Shown piece after piece: positions 1-5,855 of a stretch of DNA of 9,724 bases. The translations under genes and the position numbers were made by a program. Below the pieces are notes generated by a model. That model made no database searches. It was not told where the DNA came from and saw only the letters and a program-made list of their open reading frames with translations. Every line of letters starts with the position of its first letter. Positions within the stretch are counted from its first letter, which is position 1. Source of the stretch: JAIYDJ01 sp038246975 (GTDB taxonomy: Bacteria; Pseudomonadota; Alphaproteobacteria; Rhodobacterales; Rhodobacteraceae); the NCBI GenBank assembly GCA_038246975.1, contig JBBRVJ010000137.1:1-9724 (forward strand). The letters run 5' to 3'.

Positions 1-142
1 GCGAAAACCCGGCCAGCGCCACCGCCCGCACCGCATCGACCACCCGCCCCGGCCCGATCGGCAACCCCGCCCGCCGCAAGGCGCGCGCAAAGTGGGTGAT
101 GTTGTGCGCCAGCTTGCCGTCGTCCGGCAGCGCGCTATCCAT
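1..142 (-). CDS. VWA-family protein, CoxE-like (N-terminal fragment)
   Basis: Only the first 47 codons lie in the window; the gene continues past the left edge. It begins MDSALPDDGKLAHNITHFAR and continues with an arginine-rich stretch containing RRAGLPIGPGRVVDAVRA. This N-terminal pattern (NI.HFARALR.AGLPVGPGRV) is what I know from CoxE-like von Willebrand factor A proteins; the VWA domain and its MIDAS metal site would lie further on and are not visible. The ATG at 142-140 overlaps the TAG stop of the upstream metallo-hydrolase (137-135) by 8 bases, and there is no canonical Shine-Dalgarno, so translation is probably coupled. Position behind a MoxR ATPase gene fits the MoxR/VWA partnership seen in CoxD-CoxE metallochaperones. 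The exact target enzyme cannot be inferred here. The family call is from the N-terminus and context only. Confidence 0.75.
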   Translation of the reverse strand, partial: MDSALPDDGKLAHNITHFARALRRAGLPIGPGRVVDAVRAVALAGFS

Positions 143-1022
143 AGCCCGCCCGCATCGCCCGGACCCGCGCGACGTTCTGCCGATGCACGGCCTCATAGGG
201 CGCAAAGTAATGCAGCACCCCCGCCGCCAGATCGGCCGCGATCACCTGCCGCAGCGCCACATCGCCATCCGGCAATTCCATCAGCCAACCGATATACCGC
301 TGCATCGCCCCGATGATTTCAGGCCCATACCCCCCCGCCGCGATCACCTCGGGCGAGCCATGCGCGGGCAACACCCGCAGCGGGTCCAGCGCCGCCAACC
401 GCGTCAGATCGGCCAGATGCACGGCAAATTCCTCGGGCGCACCCACATAGGTCACGCAATCCTCGACCGTGTCGCCCGCGAACAACAGCCGCCGATCGGG
501 CAACCACAGCACGGTCGCGTCATCGGAATGGATGTTGGCCTCGATCAACTCGACCCGGACCGACCCGATCATCATGGCCATGCGCCCCGAAAACACCCGC
601 GTCGGCAGGATCAATGGCGCAATCGCCGGCAACCCGCGAAACGACCCGTCCTCGATCCCGGCCCGGTTTTGCGTCAGCAGATCGGCGGTGCGGGCGTTGG
701 AAATCACTTCGCGATCCGCAAAGGCCGCAGTCCCCGCCACATGGTCCAGATGCCGGTGCGACAGGACCACCGTGATCGCAGTCACCCCCCGCGCAACCAG
801 CGCCGCCCTTATCGCCTCGCCATGCGCCACAGAAAGATGCGTATCATAGACCAGCGCCTGATCCCCGCTGACAATCGCATAAGAAGCAATCCCCAGCGAC
901 AACGCGCCGTCATCCACCCAGTTGTCGCCTTCGGCAAACCGATGCCCCGCCACCCGCCCGTCATAGAACGCCAGCACCCCCGGCGCAGGCTCCAGCACCC
1001 GCAGGTGGCGCAGATCGGTCAT
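135..1022 (-). CDS. MBL-fold metallo-hydrolase
   Basis: A 295-residue metallo-beta-lactamase-fold protein, close to the usual single-domain size. The zinc-site motifs are all present in order: HRHLDH at residues 89-94 (the HxHxDH signature), His165 in NIHSDD, Asp184 in FAGDT, and His221 in LPAHGSP. It should therefore bind a dinuclear metal centre and hydrolyse or oxidise a small molecule in the cytosol; no signal peptide is seen. The substrate is not predictable from sequence. The ATG (1022-1020) overlaps the TGA of the MoxR-like gene (1021-1019) in an ATGA junction, and its own stop overlaps the start of the VWA gene, so it is the middle gene of a coupled three-gene operon. That position suggests it serves the same pathway as the ATPase/VWA pair, perhaps metal-centre maturation or processing of a substrate of the enzyme being matured; this is inference. 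Confidence 0.9.
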   Translation of the reverse strand: MTDLRHLRVLEPAPGVLAFYDGRVAGHRFAEGDNWVDDGALSLGIASYAIVSGDQALVYDTHLSVAHGEAIRAALVARGVTAITVVLSHRHLDHVAGTAAFADREVISNARTADLLTQNRAGIEDGSFRGLPAIAPLILPTRVFSGRMAMMIGSVRVELIEANIHSDDATVLWLPDRRLLFAGDTVEDCVTYVGAPEEFAVHLADLTRLAALDPLRVLPAHGSPEVIAAGGYGPEIIGAMQRYIGWLMELPDGDVALRQVIAADLAAGVLHYFAPYEAVHRQNVARVRAMRAGYG

Positions 1023-1909
1023 GCGACGCCCAACGACACGCGCACCTCGTCCAGCAGCCGCTTGGCTTCGGACCCCTGAAGCCGCTGGATATCATCCTGA
1101 TACTTAAGAATGGCCCCCAGCGTATCTGCAATCACCTCCGGCGACAGGGTCAGCGTGTCCAAGGCCAGCAGACAGCGCGCCCAGTCGATGGTTTCAGCAA
1201 CGCCCGGTTTCTTGAACAGATCCTCCTGCCGCAGTCGCTGAATGAACCCCACCACCTCGCGGCTCAGGGTTTCGGACGCTTCCGGCGCGCGGGCGTGCAG
1301 TATTTCCAACTCGCGCGCATAGCCCGGGTAATCGACCCAGTGATACAGACACCGCCGCTTCAACGCGTCGTGCACCTCGCGCGTGCGGTTCGAGGTCAGG
1401 ATGACAATCGGCGGCGCAGGTGCCTTGATGGTGCCAAGCTCCGGAATCGTCACCTGAAAATCCGACAGCGCCTCCAGCAGGAACGCCTCGAAGGGTTCGT
1501 CCGTGCGGTCCACCTCGTCGATGAGCAACACCGGCGGGCCGCCGATCTGCGGGCGCATCGCGGCCAGCAAGGGGCGTTCTATCAGGAATTCCTCGGTGAA
1601 CAGGTCCGCCTTCTGCGTCCCTTCGCCCGCCCGAATCGCGATCATCTGGGCGGCAAAGTTCCATTCCGCCACCGCCGATGCGGCATCGAGCCCTTCATAG
1701 CATTGCAGCCTTATCAGCCGCCGCCCCAATCCCGCCGCCAGAACCTTGGCAATCTCGGTCTTCCCGGTCCCGGCCTCGCCCTCCAGAAACAGGGGCCGCC
1801 CCAGCCGCAGCGACAAAAACACCACCACCGCCAGCGACCGCGCGGCAATGTAGCCCTGCCCGGCCAGCAGGGTTTCCACATCGTCGATACTGGCGGGAAG
1901 CGGGATCAA
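1019..1909 (-). CDS. MoxR/CoxD-family AAA+ ATPase (TTG start)
   Basis: A 296-residue AAA+ ATPase of the MoxR class. From the chosen start, Walker A is GEAGTGKT (44-51), Walker B is VLLIDE (127-132), sensor 1 is Asn174 in ILTSN, and candidate arginine-finger residues are R185/R186 in LKRRC. The segment LIRLQCYEGLD after Walker A and the YHWVDYPGYARELEIL segment are typical of the CoxD-like MoxR subgroup. These cytosolic ATPases work with VWA partners as chaperones; CoxD/CoxE are known to act in maturation of the Mo-Cu CO dehydrogenase cofactor. I start at TTG 1909-1907 because a GGAGA Shine-Dalgarno lies 6 bases upstream and the family normally begins just there (IPLPASIDDVETLL). An ATG 57 codons further upstream (2080) would add a low-complexity Arg/Pro tail antisense to the glycosyltransferase gene and is unlikely. 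First gene of the minus-strand operon. Confidence 0.9.
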   Translation of the reverse strand: MIPLPASIDDVETLLAGQGYIAARSLAVVVFLSLRLGRPLFLEGEAGTGKTEIAKVLAAGLGRRLIRLQCYEGLDAASAVAEWNFAAQMIAIRAGEGTQKADLFTEEFLIERPLLAAMRPQIGGPPVLLIDEVDRTDEPFEAFLLEALSDFQVTIPELGTIKAPAPPIVILTSNRTREVHDALKRRCLYHWVDYPGYARELEILHARAPEASETLSREVVGFIQRLRQEDLFKKPGVAETIDWARCLLALDTLTLSPEVIADTLGAILKYQDDIQRLQGSEAKRLLDEVRVSLGVA

Positions 1910-1915
1910 GAGCAG

Positions 1916-1920
1916 TCTCC
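1916..1920 (-). promoter_or_regulatory. Shine-Dalgarno GGAGA setting the MoxR TTG start
   Basis: On the minus strand GGAGA is followed by 6 bases and then TTG. No ATG or GTG with a comparable site lies nearby, so this decides the start of the ATPase. Confidence 0.65.
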
Positions 1921-1926
1921 GGGGTT

Positions 1927-1948
1927 GCGCGCCCTCACGTTGGCGCGC
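1927..1948. repeat. GC-rich inverted repeat in divergent gap
   Basis: GCGCGCC (1927-1933) and GGCGCGC (1942-1948) are perfect 7-bp inverted arms around an 8-base centre (CTCACGTT). It lies in the 142-bp gap between the divergent MoxR-like gene and the glycosyltransferase, 17 bases before the TTG start and just outside its Shine-Dalgarno. It could be an operator or an mRNA leader hairpin; in such GC-rich DNA it could also be chance. No convincing -35/-10 pair was found in this gap on either strand. Confidence 0.4.
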
Positions 1949-2042
1949 CCTCGGTCGCGGGGTCAAGCAGGCAGCCCCGGAAATGCGACCAATGGACAGG
2001 GTCTTGCGCGGCCTTGCCCCTGTGCTACGCCTTGACCCGAAC

Positions 2043-2047
2043 GGAGG
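2043..2047 (+). promoter_or_regulatory. Shine-Dalgarno GGAGG for the glycosyltransferase
   Basis: GGAGG sits 4 bases before ATG 2052 and favours that start over the in-frame ATG at 1983, which has no such site and would prepend 23 residues ahead of the conserved ALAILTVKNE strand. Confidence 0.6.
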
Positions 2048-2051
2048 CGGA

Positions 2052-3098
2052 ATGCGCGCACTGGCGATCCTGACTGTCAAGAACGAGGCGGCCTTCCTGC
2101 TCGACTGGCTGGCGCATCACCGCGCCTGCGGGTTCACCGATTTCCTGATCTTCTCCAACGATTGCAGCGACGGCACGGATACGATGCTCGACCGGCTGGC
2201 GGCGATGGACTGGCTGACCCATGTGCGCAACAGGGGCGAGATGCCCGAAGGCCCGCAATGGGCCGCCCTGAAAGCCGCTGATCAGCACCCGCTGGTCAAA
2301 CAGGCCGACTGGAGTCTGGTCTGCGACATCGACGAATATGTGAACATCCATGTCGGCGACCGCACGCTGACCGCGCTGTTGCAAGTGCTGCCCCATGCGA
2401 CGGCCATCCCCCTGACCTGGCGCATGTTCGGCAACGCAGGCGTGATCGACTACACCGATCAGCCGATCACGACCCAGTTCATCCGCGCAGCCCCTGCCAC
2501 GCTGTTCTGGCCATGGCGCGCGCAACTGTTCAAGACCTTGTTCCGCAACGATGGCACCTACCGCAAACTGGGCGTCCACCGCCCGCGCAGCCCCGACCCC
2601 GCCCGTCTGGCGGGTCAAGTCTGGATCGACGGATCTGGCCGCACGCTGCCCGACCGGCTGCACAAGACCGGCATCCTGTCGGACTACCGGCAGGACAACT
2701 ACGCCTTGGTTCAACTGAACCACTATCCGCTGGGGTCCGCTGAAAGCTACCTCGTAAAATGCGACCGGGGACGGGCGAACCGGGACGCGCAGGTCTTCGA
2801 CATGGGCTACTGGATCGACCGCAACTTTGCCGCCGTCGAAGACCGCAGTATCCAGCACCTGAACAGCTCGGCCCTGCGCGCCGAACTGGCGCACGACCCG
2901 CAGCTTGCCAAACTCCACGCCGAATCCGTCGCCTGGCGCAAACACCGCTTCGCCACCCTGATGCGGGATGAACCATGGCGCGCGTTCTTTGGCCGGCTGT
3001 TGATGTGCCCTGCCACGACGATCCTGACTGCCGATCAGGCCGCACCGCTGTTGCGCCACGCCAGCGCCGCCCCAGCACCACAAGACAAGGCAGACTGA
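2052..3098 (+). CDS. Family 2 glycosyltransferase (GT2-like, Glyco_tranf_2_4 type)
   Basis: A 348-residue soluble protein. The N-terminal nucleotide-sugar-binding fold starts at once: RALAILTVKNEAAFLLDWL (2-20), with the KNE motif (10-12) and a following FSNDCSDGT segment typical of family 2 transferases. CDIDEY carries the DXD-type metal-binding motif at D92-x-D94. These features match the short GT2 subgroup common in Rhodobacterales (Pfam Glyco_tranf_2_4 type), which transfers a sugar from a nucleotide donor; donor and acceptor are unknown. The middle holds a well conserved-looking WRMFGNAG segment and a C-terminal NHYPLGSAESYLVKCDRG segment, seen in my experience in this subgroup. There are no membrane segments, so it probably acts at the cytoplasmic face on a lipid- or protein-linked acceptor. 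The start at 2052 follows a GGAGG site. The next gene, 141 bases downstream, may be functionally linked. Divergent from the MoxR operon. Confidence 0.85.
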   Translation: MRALAILTVKNEAAFLLDWLAHHRACGFTDFLIFSNDCSDGTDTMLDRLAAMDWLTHVRNRGEMPEGPQWAALKAADQHPLVKQADWSLVCDIDEYVNIHVGDRTLTALLQVLPHATAIPLTWRMFGNAGVIDYTDQPITTQFIRAAPATLFWPWRAQLFKTLFRNDGTYRKLGVHRPRSPDPARLAGQVWIDGSGRTLPDRLHKTGILSDYRQDNYALVQLNHYPLGSAESYLVKCDRGRANRDAQVFDMGYWIDRNFAAVEDRSIQHLNSSALRAELAHDPQLAKLHAESVAWRKHRFATLMRDEPWRAFFGRLLMCPATTILTADQAAPLLRHASAAPAPQDKAD

Positions 3099-3239
3099 AA
3101 CAATCGCGCCGGACTGTCCGCCTCAGCCCGGCAATTAACCGTGTTATTTCCTTGCCTGCCGTCTCCATCGGCGCGACACTACGGATGCAAAAACTCCAAC
3201 CGGACAGCGCCCTTGTCAGGACTTGAAAGGTACGGCCAA
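3099..3239 (+). other. Intergenic leader with weak promoter-like elements
   Basis: This 141-bp gap has a locally AT-rich stretch (AATTAACCGTGTTATTTCC, about 3133-3151) and a TTGCCT hexamer at 3152-3157 with GACACT 17 bases further on, a weak -35/-10 candidate for the next gene. A 5-bp palindrome CGGACTGTCCG lies at 3110-3120. AAAGG at 3226-3230 is a modest Shine-Dalgarno 9 bases before ATG 3240. None of these is strong enough to call separately. Confidence 0.25.
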
Positions 3240-4181
3240 ATGACCGCCCAGACCGTCGTGACAGCGCCCGACCCCACCCTCGACAGCGCCGCCGCTGTCG
3301 GGTCTGACCGCGCGGCATGGCTGGCAAGGATCGACGCCATCGGCGAAGAGTCCGGGTATTTTCAGACGGTCGGCACGCGCCATTGGGCGTTGTTCGTCGA
3401 CGAGTCCCCCACCTTGCTGGTCAGCTTCGAGACCATCGAACAAGCCCGTGCCCGCCCCGGCGAGATGCCGCTGGCCCATGGCATCGCCGCGAGACACGGC
3501 TGGTCGCACTTGTGCCTGATCGCGGACGGCCAGACCTGGTATCGCGACCCGGCGGTCTATGGCTACTTCGACCGTCTGGTCGACGATGCGTTTTTCGAGG
3601 ATTTCGACCGCGTCCTGTTCTATGGCGCAGGCATGGGCGGCTATGCGGCGGCGGCTTTTTCGGTGACGGCCCCCGGTGCGGCGGTACTGCTGATCAACCC
3701 GCGCGCCACGCTCGATCCGACGACCGCGCGGTGGGACACCCGCCACCTGGCGGCCCGCAGGCTCGATTTCACTTCGCGCTACGGGTATGCCCCCGACATG
3801 ATCGAAGGTGCCGGCAACGTGTTCGTCCTGCACGACCCTGCTTCACGCGAAGATGCGATGCACGCCGCCCTGTTTCACGCCCCTTACGTCACCACGCTGC
3901 GCGCGCACCATCTGGGCGACCGTCTGGACTGGGCGCTGGGTCATCTGGGCGTGCTGGACGGCCTGATCGAGGCGGCATTGGAAGATCGCCTGACACCGCA
4001 GCTTTGGGCCACTATCTGGCGCAAACGCCGCGACTTCGGCCCCTACCTGCGCGCGATGCTGGAAACCGCCGCCGTACAGGGGCGCACCGGGCACGAGGCG
4101 ATGATCTGCCGCTCGGTCACCCGCCGCCTGCGCGCGCCAAAATTCCGCAAACGGCTGACCGAGATCGAGGCGGCTCTGTAA
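3240..4181 (+). CDS. Alpha/beta-hydrolase-like protein lacking the nucleophile serine; function unknown
   Basis: A 313-residue soluble protein. I recognise it as a Rhodobacterales family often labelled 'phosphoadenosine phosphosulfate reductase', but I see no PAPS-reductase motifs, so I do not use that name. The centre looks like an alpha/beta-hydrolase elbow: strand VLFYGAGMGGYAAAAFS, with G129-A-G131-M-G133-G-Y135. In related active proteins of the GSSMGGYAAL type the third position is the catalytic Ser; here it is Gly131. The following strand and loop, LLINPRATLDP (N153-P154, D159), also fit those proteins. Upstream, DGQTWYRDPAVYGYFDRLVDDAFFEDFDRV is the best conserved-looking stretch. The C-terminus (RRDFGPYLRAML and RRLRAPKFRKRL) is basic and helical. 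The ATG at 3240 is chosen over 3141 because of AAAGG upstream and the low-complexity Ser/Pro/Arg-containing extension otherwise. It follows a glycosyltransferase gene, so a glycan-related binding or scaffold role is possible. Confidence 0.7.
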   Translation: MTAQTVVTAPDPTLDSAAAVGSDRAAWLARIDAIGEESGYFQTVGTRHWALFVDESPTLLVSFETIEQARARPGEMPLAHGIAARHGWSHLCLIADGQTWYRDPAVYGYFDRLVDDAFFEDFDRVLFYGAGMGGYAAAAFSVTAPGAAVLLINPRATLDPTTARWDTRHLAARRLDFTSRYGYAPDMIEGAGNVFVLHDPASREDAMHAALFHAPYVTTLRAHHLGDRLDWALGHLGVLDGLIEAALEDRLTPQLWATIWRKRRDFGPYLRAMLETAAVQGRTGHEAMICRSVTRRLRAPKFRKRLTEIEAAL

Positions 4182-4589
4182 GCCGACCCGCACCCGCGCG
4201 TCAGTTGCCTTCGACCAACCTCCAAAGGTCCCCGGCCCGCGCCGATGTGACAGCCTCATTGCTGCCCCCGCAAATCCCGATCCACCCATAGCCCTGGCGC
4301 TCAAACGCTGGACGTTGGCTTGCGTTTGCCTGCCGAGCGGTAGCAAGGACGCCATGGCGACCGCCACGACAGACCCCGCCGCCAACCCGACTTTCACCGC
4401 AGCCTTAGCACTTTCCTGCATTGCCGCCACCTTTTCATCGTCCATCCGCTGATGTTCGGCCTGACCCATCGGCCACAGGCCCGCGATTCCTGTCACCCGC
4501 CATGCAATCATTTGTCGTGCCTCGATCATCATCCCGGTGGTTTCCATCGCGGGGCGTAAGAAATCGAACGGGTTTGCATTTCGGGCCAT
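3843..4589 (-). CDS. Small 'antifreeze-like' Rhodobacterales protein with an anomalous C-terminal run-on
   Basis: The first ~96 residues (4589 to about 4298) look like the short Ala/Met-rich Rhodobacterales proteins annotated 'antifreeze protein': NPFDFLRPAMETTGMMIEAR at the start, a central hydrophobic helix (AWRVTGIAGLW), an E-R-M-x-x-E-K-like segment (HQRMDDEKVAAMQES), an Ala/Val/Gly-rich helix and the LLPLGRQTQANVQRLS tail. 'Antifreeze' reflects composition, not a shown activity; a phasin-like helical role would be equally plausible. Family members are about 100 residues. Here no in-frame stop follows and the frame runs to 248 residues, the last 113 codons lying antisense to the 3240-4181 gene and looking like non-genuine Gln/Arg/Gly-rich sequence. 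A TGA lies in the +1 frame at 4303-4301, exactly where the family should end, so a one-base indel or sequencing error is likely. The ATG start follows GGAG by 7 bases; the upstream TTG at 4607 overlaps that site. Confidence 0.55.
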   Translation of the reverse strand: MARNANPFDFLRPAMETTGMMIEARQMIAWRVTGIAGLWPMGQAEHQRMDDEKVAAMQESAKAAVKVGLAAGSVVAVAMASLLPLGRQTQANVQRLSARAMGGSGFAGAAMRLSHRRGPGTFGGWSKATDARVRVGLQSRLDLGQPFAEFWRAQAAGDRAADHRLVPGAPLYGGGFQHRAQVGAEVAAFAPDSGPKLRCQAIFQCRLDQAVQHAQMTQRPVQTVAQMVRAQRGDVRGVKQGGVHRIFA

Positions 4590-4596
4590 GGATGTT

Positions 4597-4600
4597 CTCC
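4597..4600 (-). promoter_or_regulatory. Shine-Dalgarno GGAG for the antifreeze-like gene
   Basis: On the minus strand GGAG is followed by 7 bases and ATG 4589. It supports the MARNANPFDF start and thus the gene being real despite its odd 3' end. Confidence 0.6.
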
Positions 4601-4607
4601 GCAACAA

Positions 4608-4631
4608 GCTTTAAAAATTAACCATCAGTAT
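4608..4631. promoter_or_regulatory. AT-rich tract in divergent gap before pyrC
   Basis: The 146-bp gap between the minus-strand antifreeze-like gene and pyrC contains the AT-rich stretch TTTAAAAATTAACC near 4611-4624, unusual in this GC-rich DNA. It is a plausible promoter zone for the minus-strand gene, and possibly for pyrC, but no clean -35/-10 pair with 16-18 base spacing is visible. The remainder of the gap, 4632-4735, shows nothing I can name. Confidence 0.3.
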
Positions 4632-4735
4632 TCCGACCCGCGACTCCAGCCCTGATGTCACAAGGCGGTCTTCAACCGCCGCGTTCCCCGCGAATAGCAT
4701 CTGGAAAACCGACCCCCGACGCGGTAGCACATCGC

Positions 4736-5779
4736 ATGACCCAAACGCTGACGATCCGCCGCCCCGATGACATGCACCTGCACTTGCGCGACGGCGCGAT
4801 GCTGCACGGGGTGCTGCCCGAAACCGCCCGCCACTTTGCCCGCGCGCTGATCATGCCCAACCTTGTGCCCCCCGTCGTGACTGGCGCACAGGCTGCAGCT
4901 TACCGCGAGCGGATTCTGGCCGCCCTGCCGGCCGGATCGACGTTTCAACCGCTGATGACCCTTTACCTGACCGAAGCGACAGACCCTGCCGACGTGGTGG
5001 CCTCTGCCGCCAGCAGTTTGATCCACGCCGTCAAACTTTACCCCGCCGGGGCCACCACCAATTCCCACGGCGGGGTGCGCGACTTTGCCCGAGTCCAACC
5101 GGTGCTGGATGCGATGGCAGAGGCGGGCGTACCGCTGTGCCTGCACGGCGAAGTCACCGACCCGACAGTGGATATCTTCGACCGCGAGGCGGTGTTCATC
5201 GACACCGTGCTCGATCCCCTGCGCCGCCGCACCCCCGGCCTGCGCGTGGTGATGGAACACATCACGACCACCGAAGCCATAGCCTATGCCCGCAGCGGCG
5301 GCGACGATCTGGCGGCGACGATCACCACCCACCACCTGATTCTGAACCGCAATCATATCCTCTCGGGCGGCATCCGCCCGCATTACTATTGCCTGCCGGT
5401 CGCCAAACGCGAACACCACCGGTTGGCACTGCGCGAGGCCGCGACCAGCGGCGAGGTACGGTTCTTTCTGGGCACCGACTCTGCGCCGCATACCGACGCG
5501 CTGAAAGAAAACGCCTGCGGCTGTGCCGGTTGCTTTACCGCGACCAATACGATGCCGCTGCTGGCGCACGCGTTCGAACAGGACGGCGCGCTGCACCGTC
5601 TGGAGTCCTTCGCGTCGCTGAACGGTGCCGCGTTTTACCGCCTGCCCCCGAATGACGCGCAAATCACCCTGACCAAACACGAACTGCCCCAAATCTTCCC
5701 CGACAATATCCTGACCGAAGCCGGCCCGGTAACGGTTTTCTACCCCGGCTTTAATGTGCACTGGAACGTCGACGCCTGA
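4736..5779 (+). CDS. pyrC: Dihydroorotase, class II (homodimeric PyrC type)
   Basis: A 347-residue enzyme, almost the same length as E. coli PyrC (348). It interconverts N-carbamoyl-aspartate and dihydroorotate, the third step of pyrimidine synthesis, in the cytosol. The full metal site is visible: His14 and His16 in MHLHLRDG, Lys100 in VKLYPAGATTNS (the carboxylated bridging lysine), His137 in CLHGEVTD, His175 in EHITT, and catalytic Asp248 in GTDSAPH. Residue spacing follows E. coli (H17/H19, K102, H139, H177, D250) with a small constant offset. I start at ATG 4736 (MTQTLTIRRPDDMHLH), which matches the family N-terminus; the ATG at 4655 would add 27 residues of Pro/Arg/Ser-rich sequence. 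The Shine-Dalgarno is weak. It is followed 76 bases later by pyrE, the same pathway, with a hairpin between them. Confidence 0.97.
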   Translation: MTQTLTIRRPDDMHLHLRDGAMLHGVLPETARHFARALIMPNLVPPVVTGAQAAAYRERILAALPAGSTFQPLMTLYLTEATDPADVVASAASSLIHAVKLYPAGATTNSHGGVRDFARVQPVLDAMAEAGVPLCLHGEVTDPTVDIFDREAVFIDTVLDPLRRRTPGLRVVMEHITTTEAIAYARSGGDDLAATITTHHLILNRNHILSGGIRPHYYCLPVAKREHHRLALREAATSGEVRFFLGTDSAPHTDALKENACGCAGCFTATNTMPLLAHAFEQDGALHRLESFASLNGAAFYRLPPNDAQITLTKHELPQIFPDNILTEAGPVTVFYPGFNVHWNVDA

Positions 5780-5792
5780 CCGCCCACCATCA

Positions 5793-5816
5793 GAAAAATT
5801 TTCGCCGAAATTTTTC
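5793..5816. repeat. AT-rich perfect hairpin between pyrC and pyrE
   Basis: GAAAAATTT (5793-5801) and AAATTTTTC (5808-5816) are perfect 9-bp inverted arms around a 6-base loop TCGCCG, whose outer bases could add a T-G wobble. It starts 13 bases after the pyrC stop and ends 39 bases before the pyrE start. Being AT-rich it is not a classic intrinsic terminator; it could be a processing or mRNA-end element, a protein-binding palindrome, or one copy of a dispersed intergenic repeat. Confidence 0.6.
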
Positions 5817-5855
5817 GCCCAGCCCTACCCGCTCCACCCAGCGAAAGCCCGACCC

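Noticed and set aside
96..1079. 327-codon plus-strand frame opposite the MBL hydrolase
   Set aside because: Arg/His/Pro/Gln-rich shadow of a hydrolase with an intact HxHxDH metal site.
2025..3083. Long minus-strand frame opposite the glycosyltransferase
   Set aside because: Antisense to a gene with clear GT2 motifs; composition is that of an antisense shadow.
3135..3149. CtrA-type site TTAA-N7-TTAA in the gap before the hydrolase-like gene
   Set aside because: The first half TTAA is present but the second half reads ATTT, so it is only a half-site.
3240..4181. Naming this gene phosphoadenosine phosphosulfate reductase
   Set aside because: No PAPS-reductase signature (for example an ECGIH-type motif) is visible; the centre looks like an alpha/beta-hydrolase elbow instead.
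4421..4621. 66-codon plus-strand frame in the gap before pyrC
   Set aside because: It is opposite the recognisable part of the antifreeze-like gene, has no Shine-Dalgarno and no familiar sequence.
4658..5761. 367-codon minus-strand frame opposite pyrC
   Set aside because: Antisense to a complete pyrC with all catalytic residues; no recognisable domain or ribosome-binding site.
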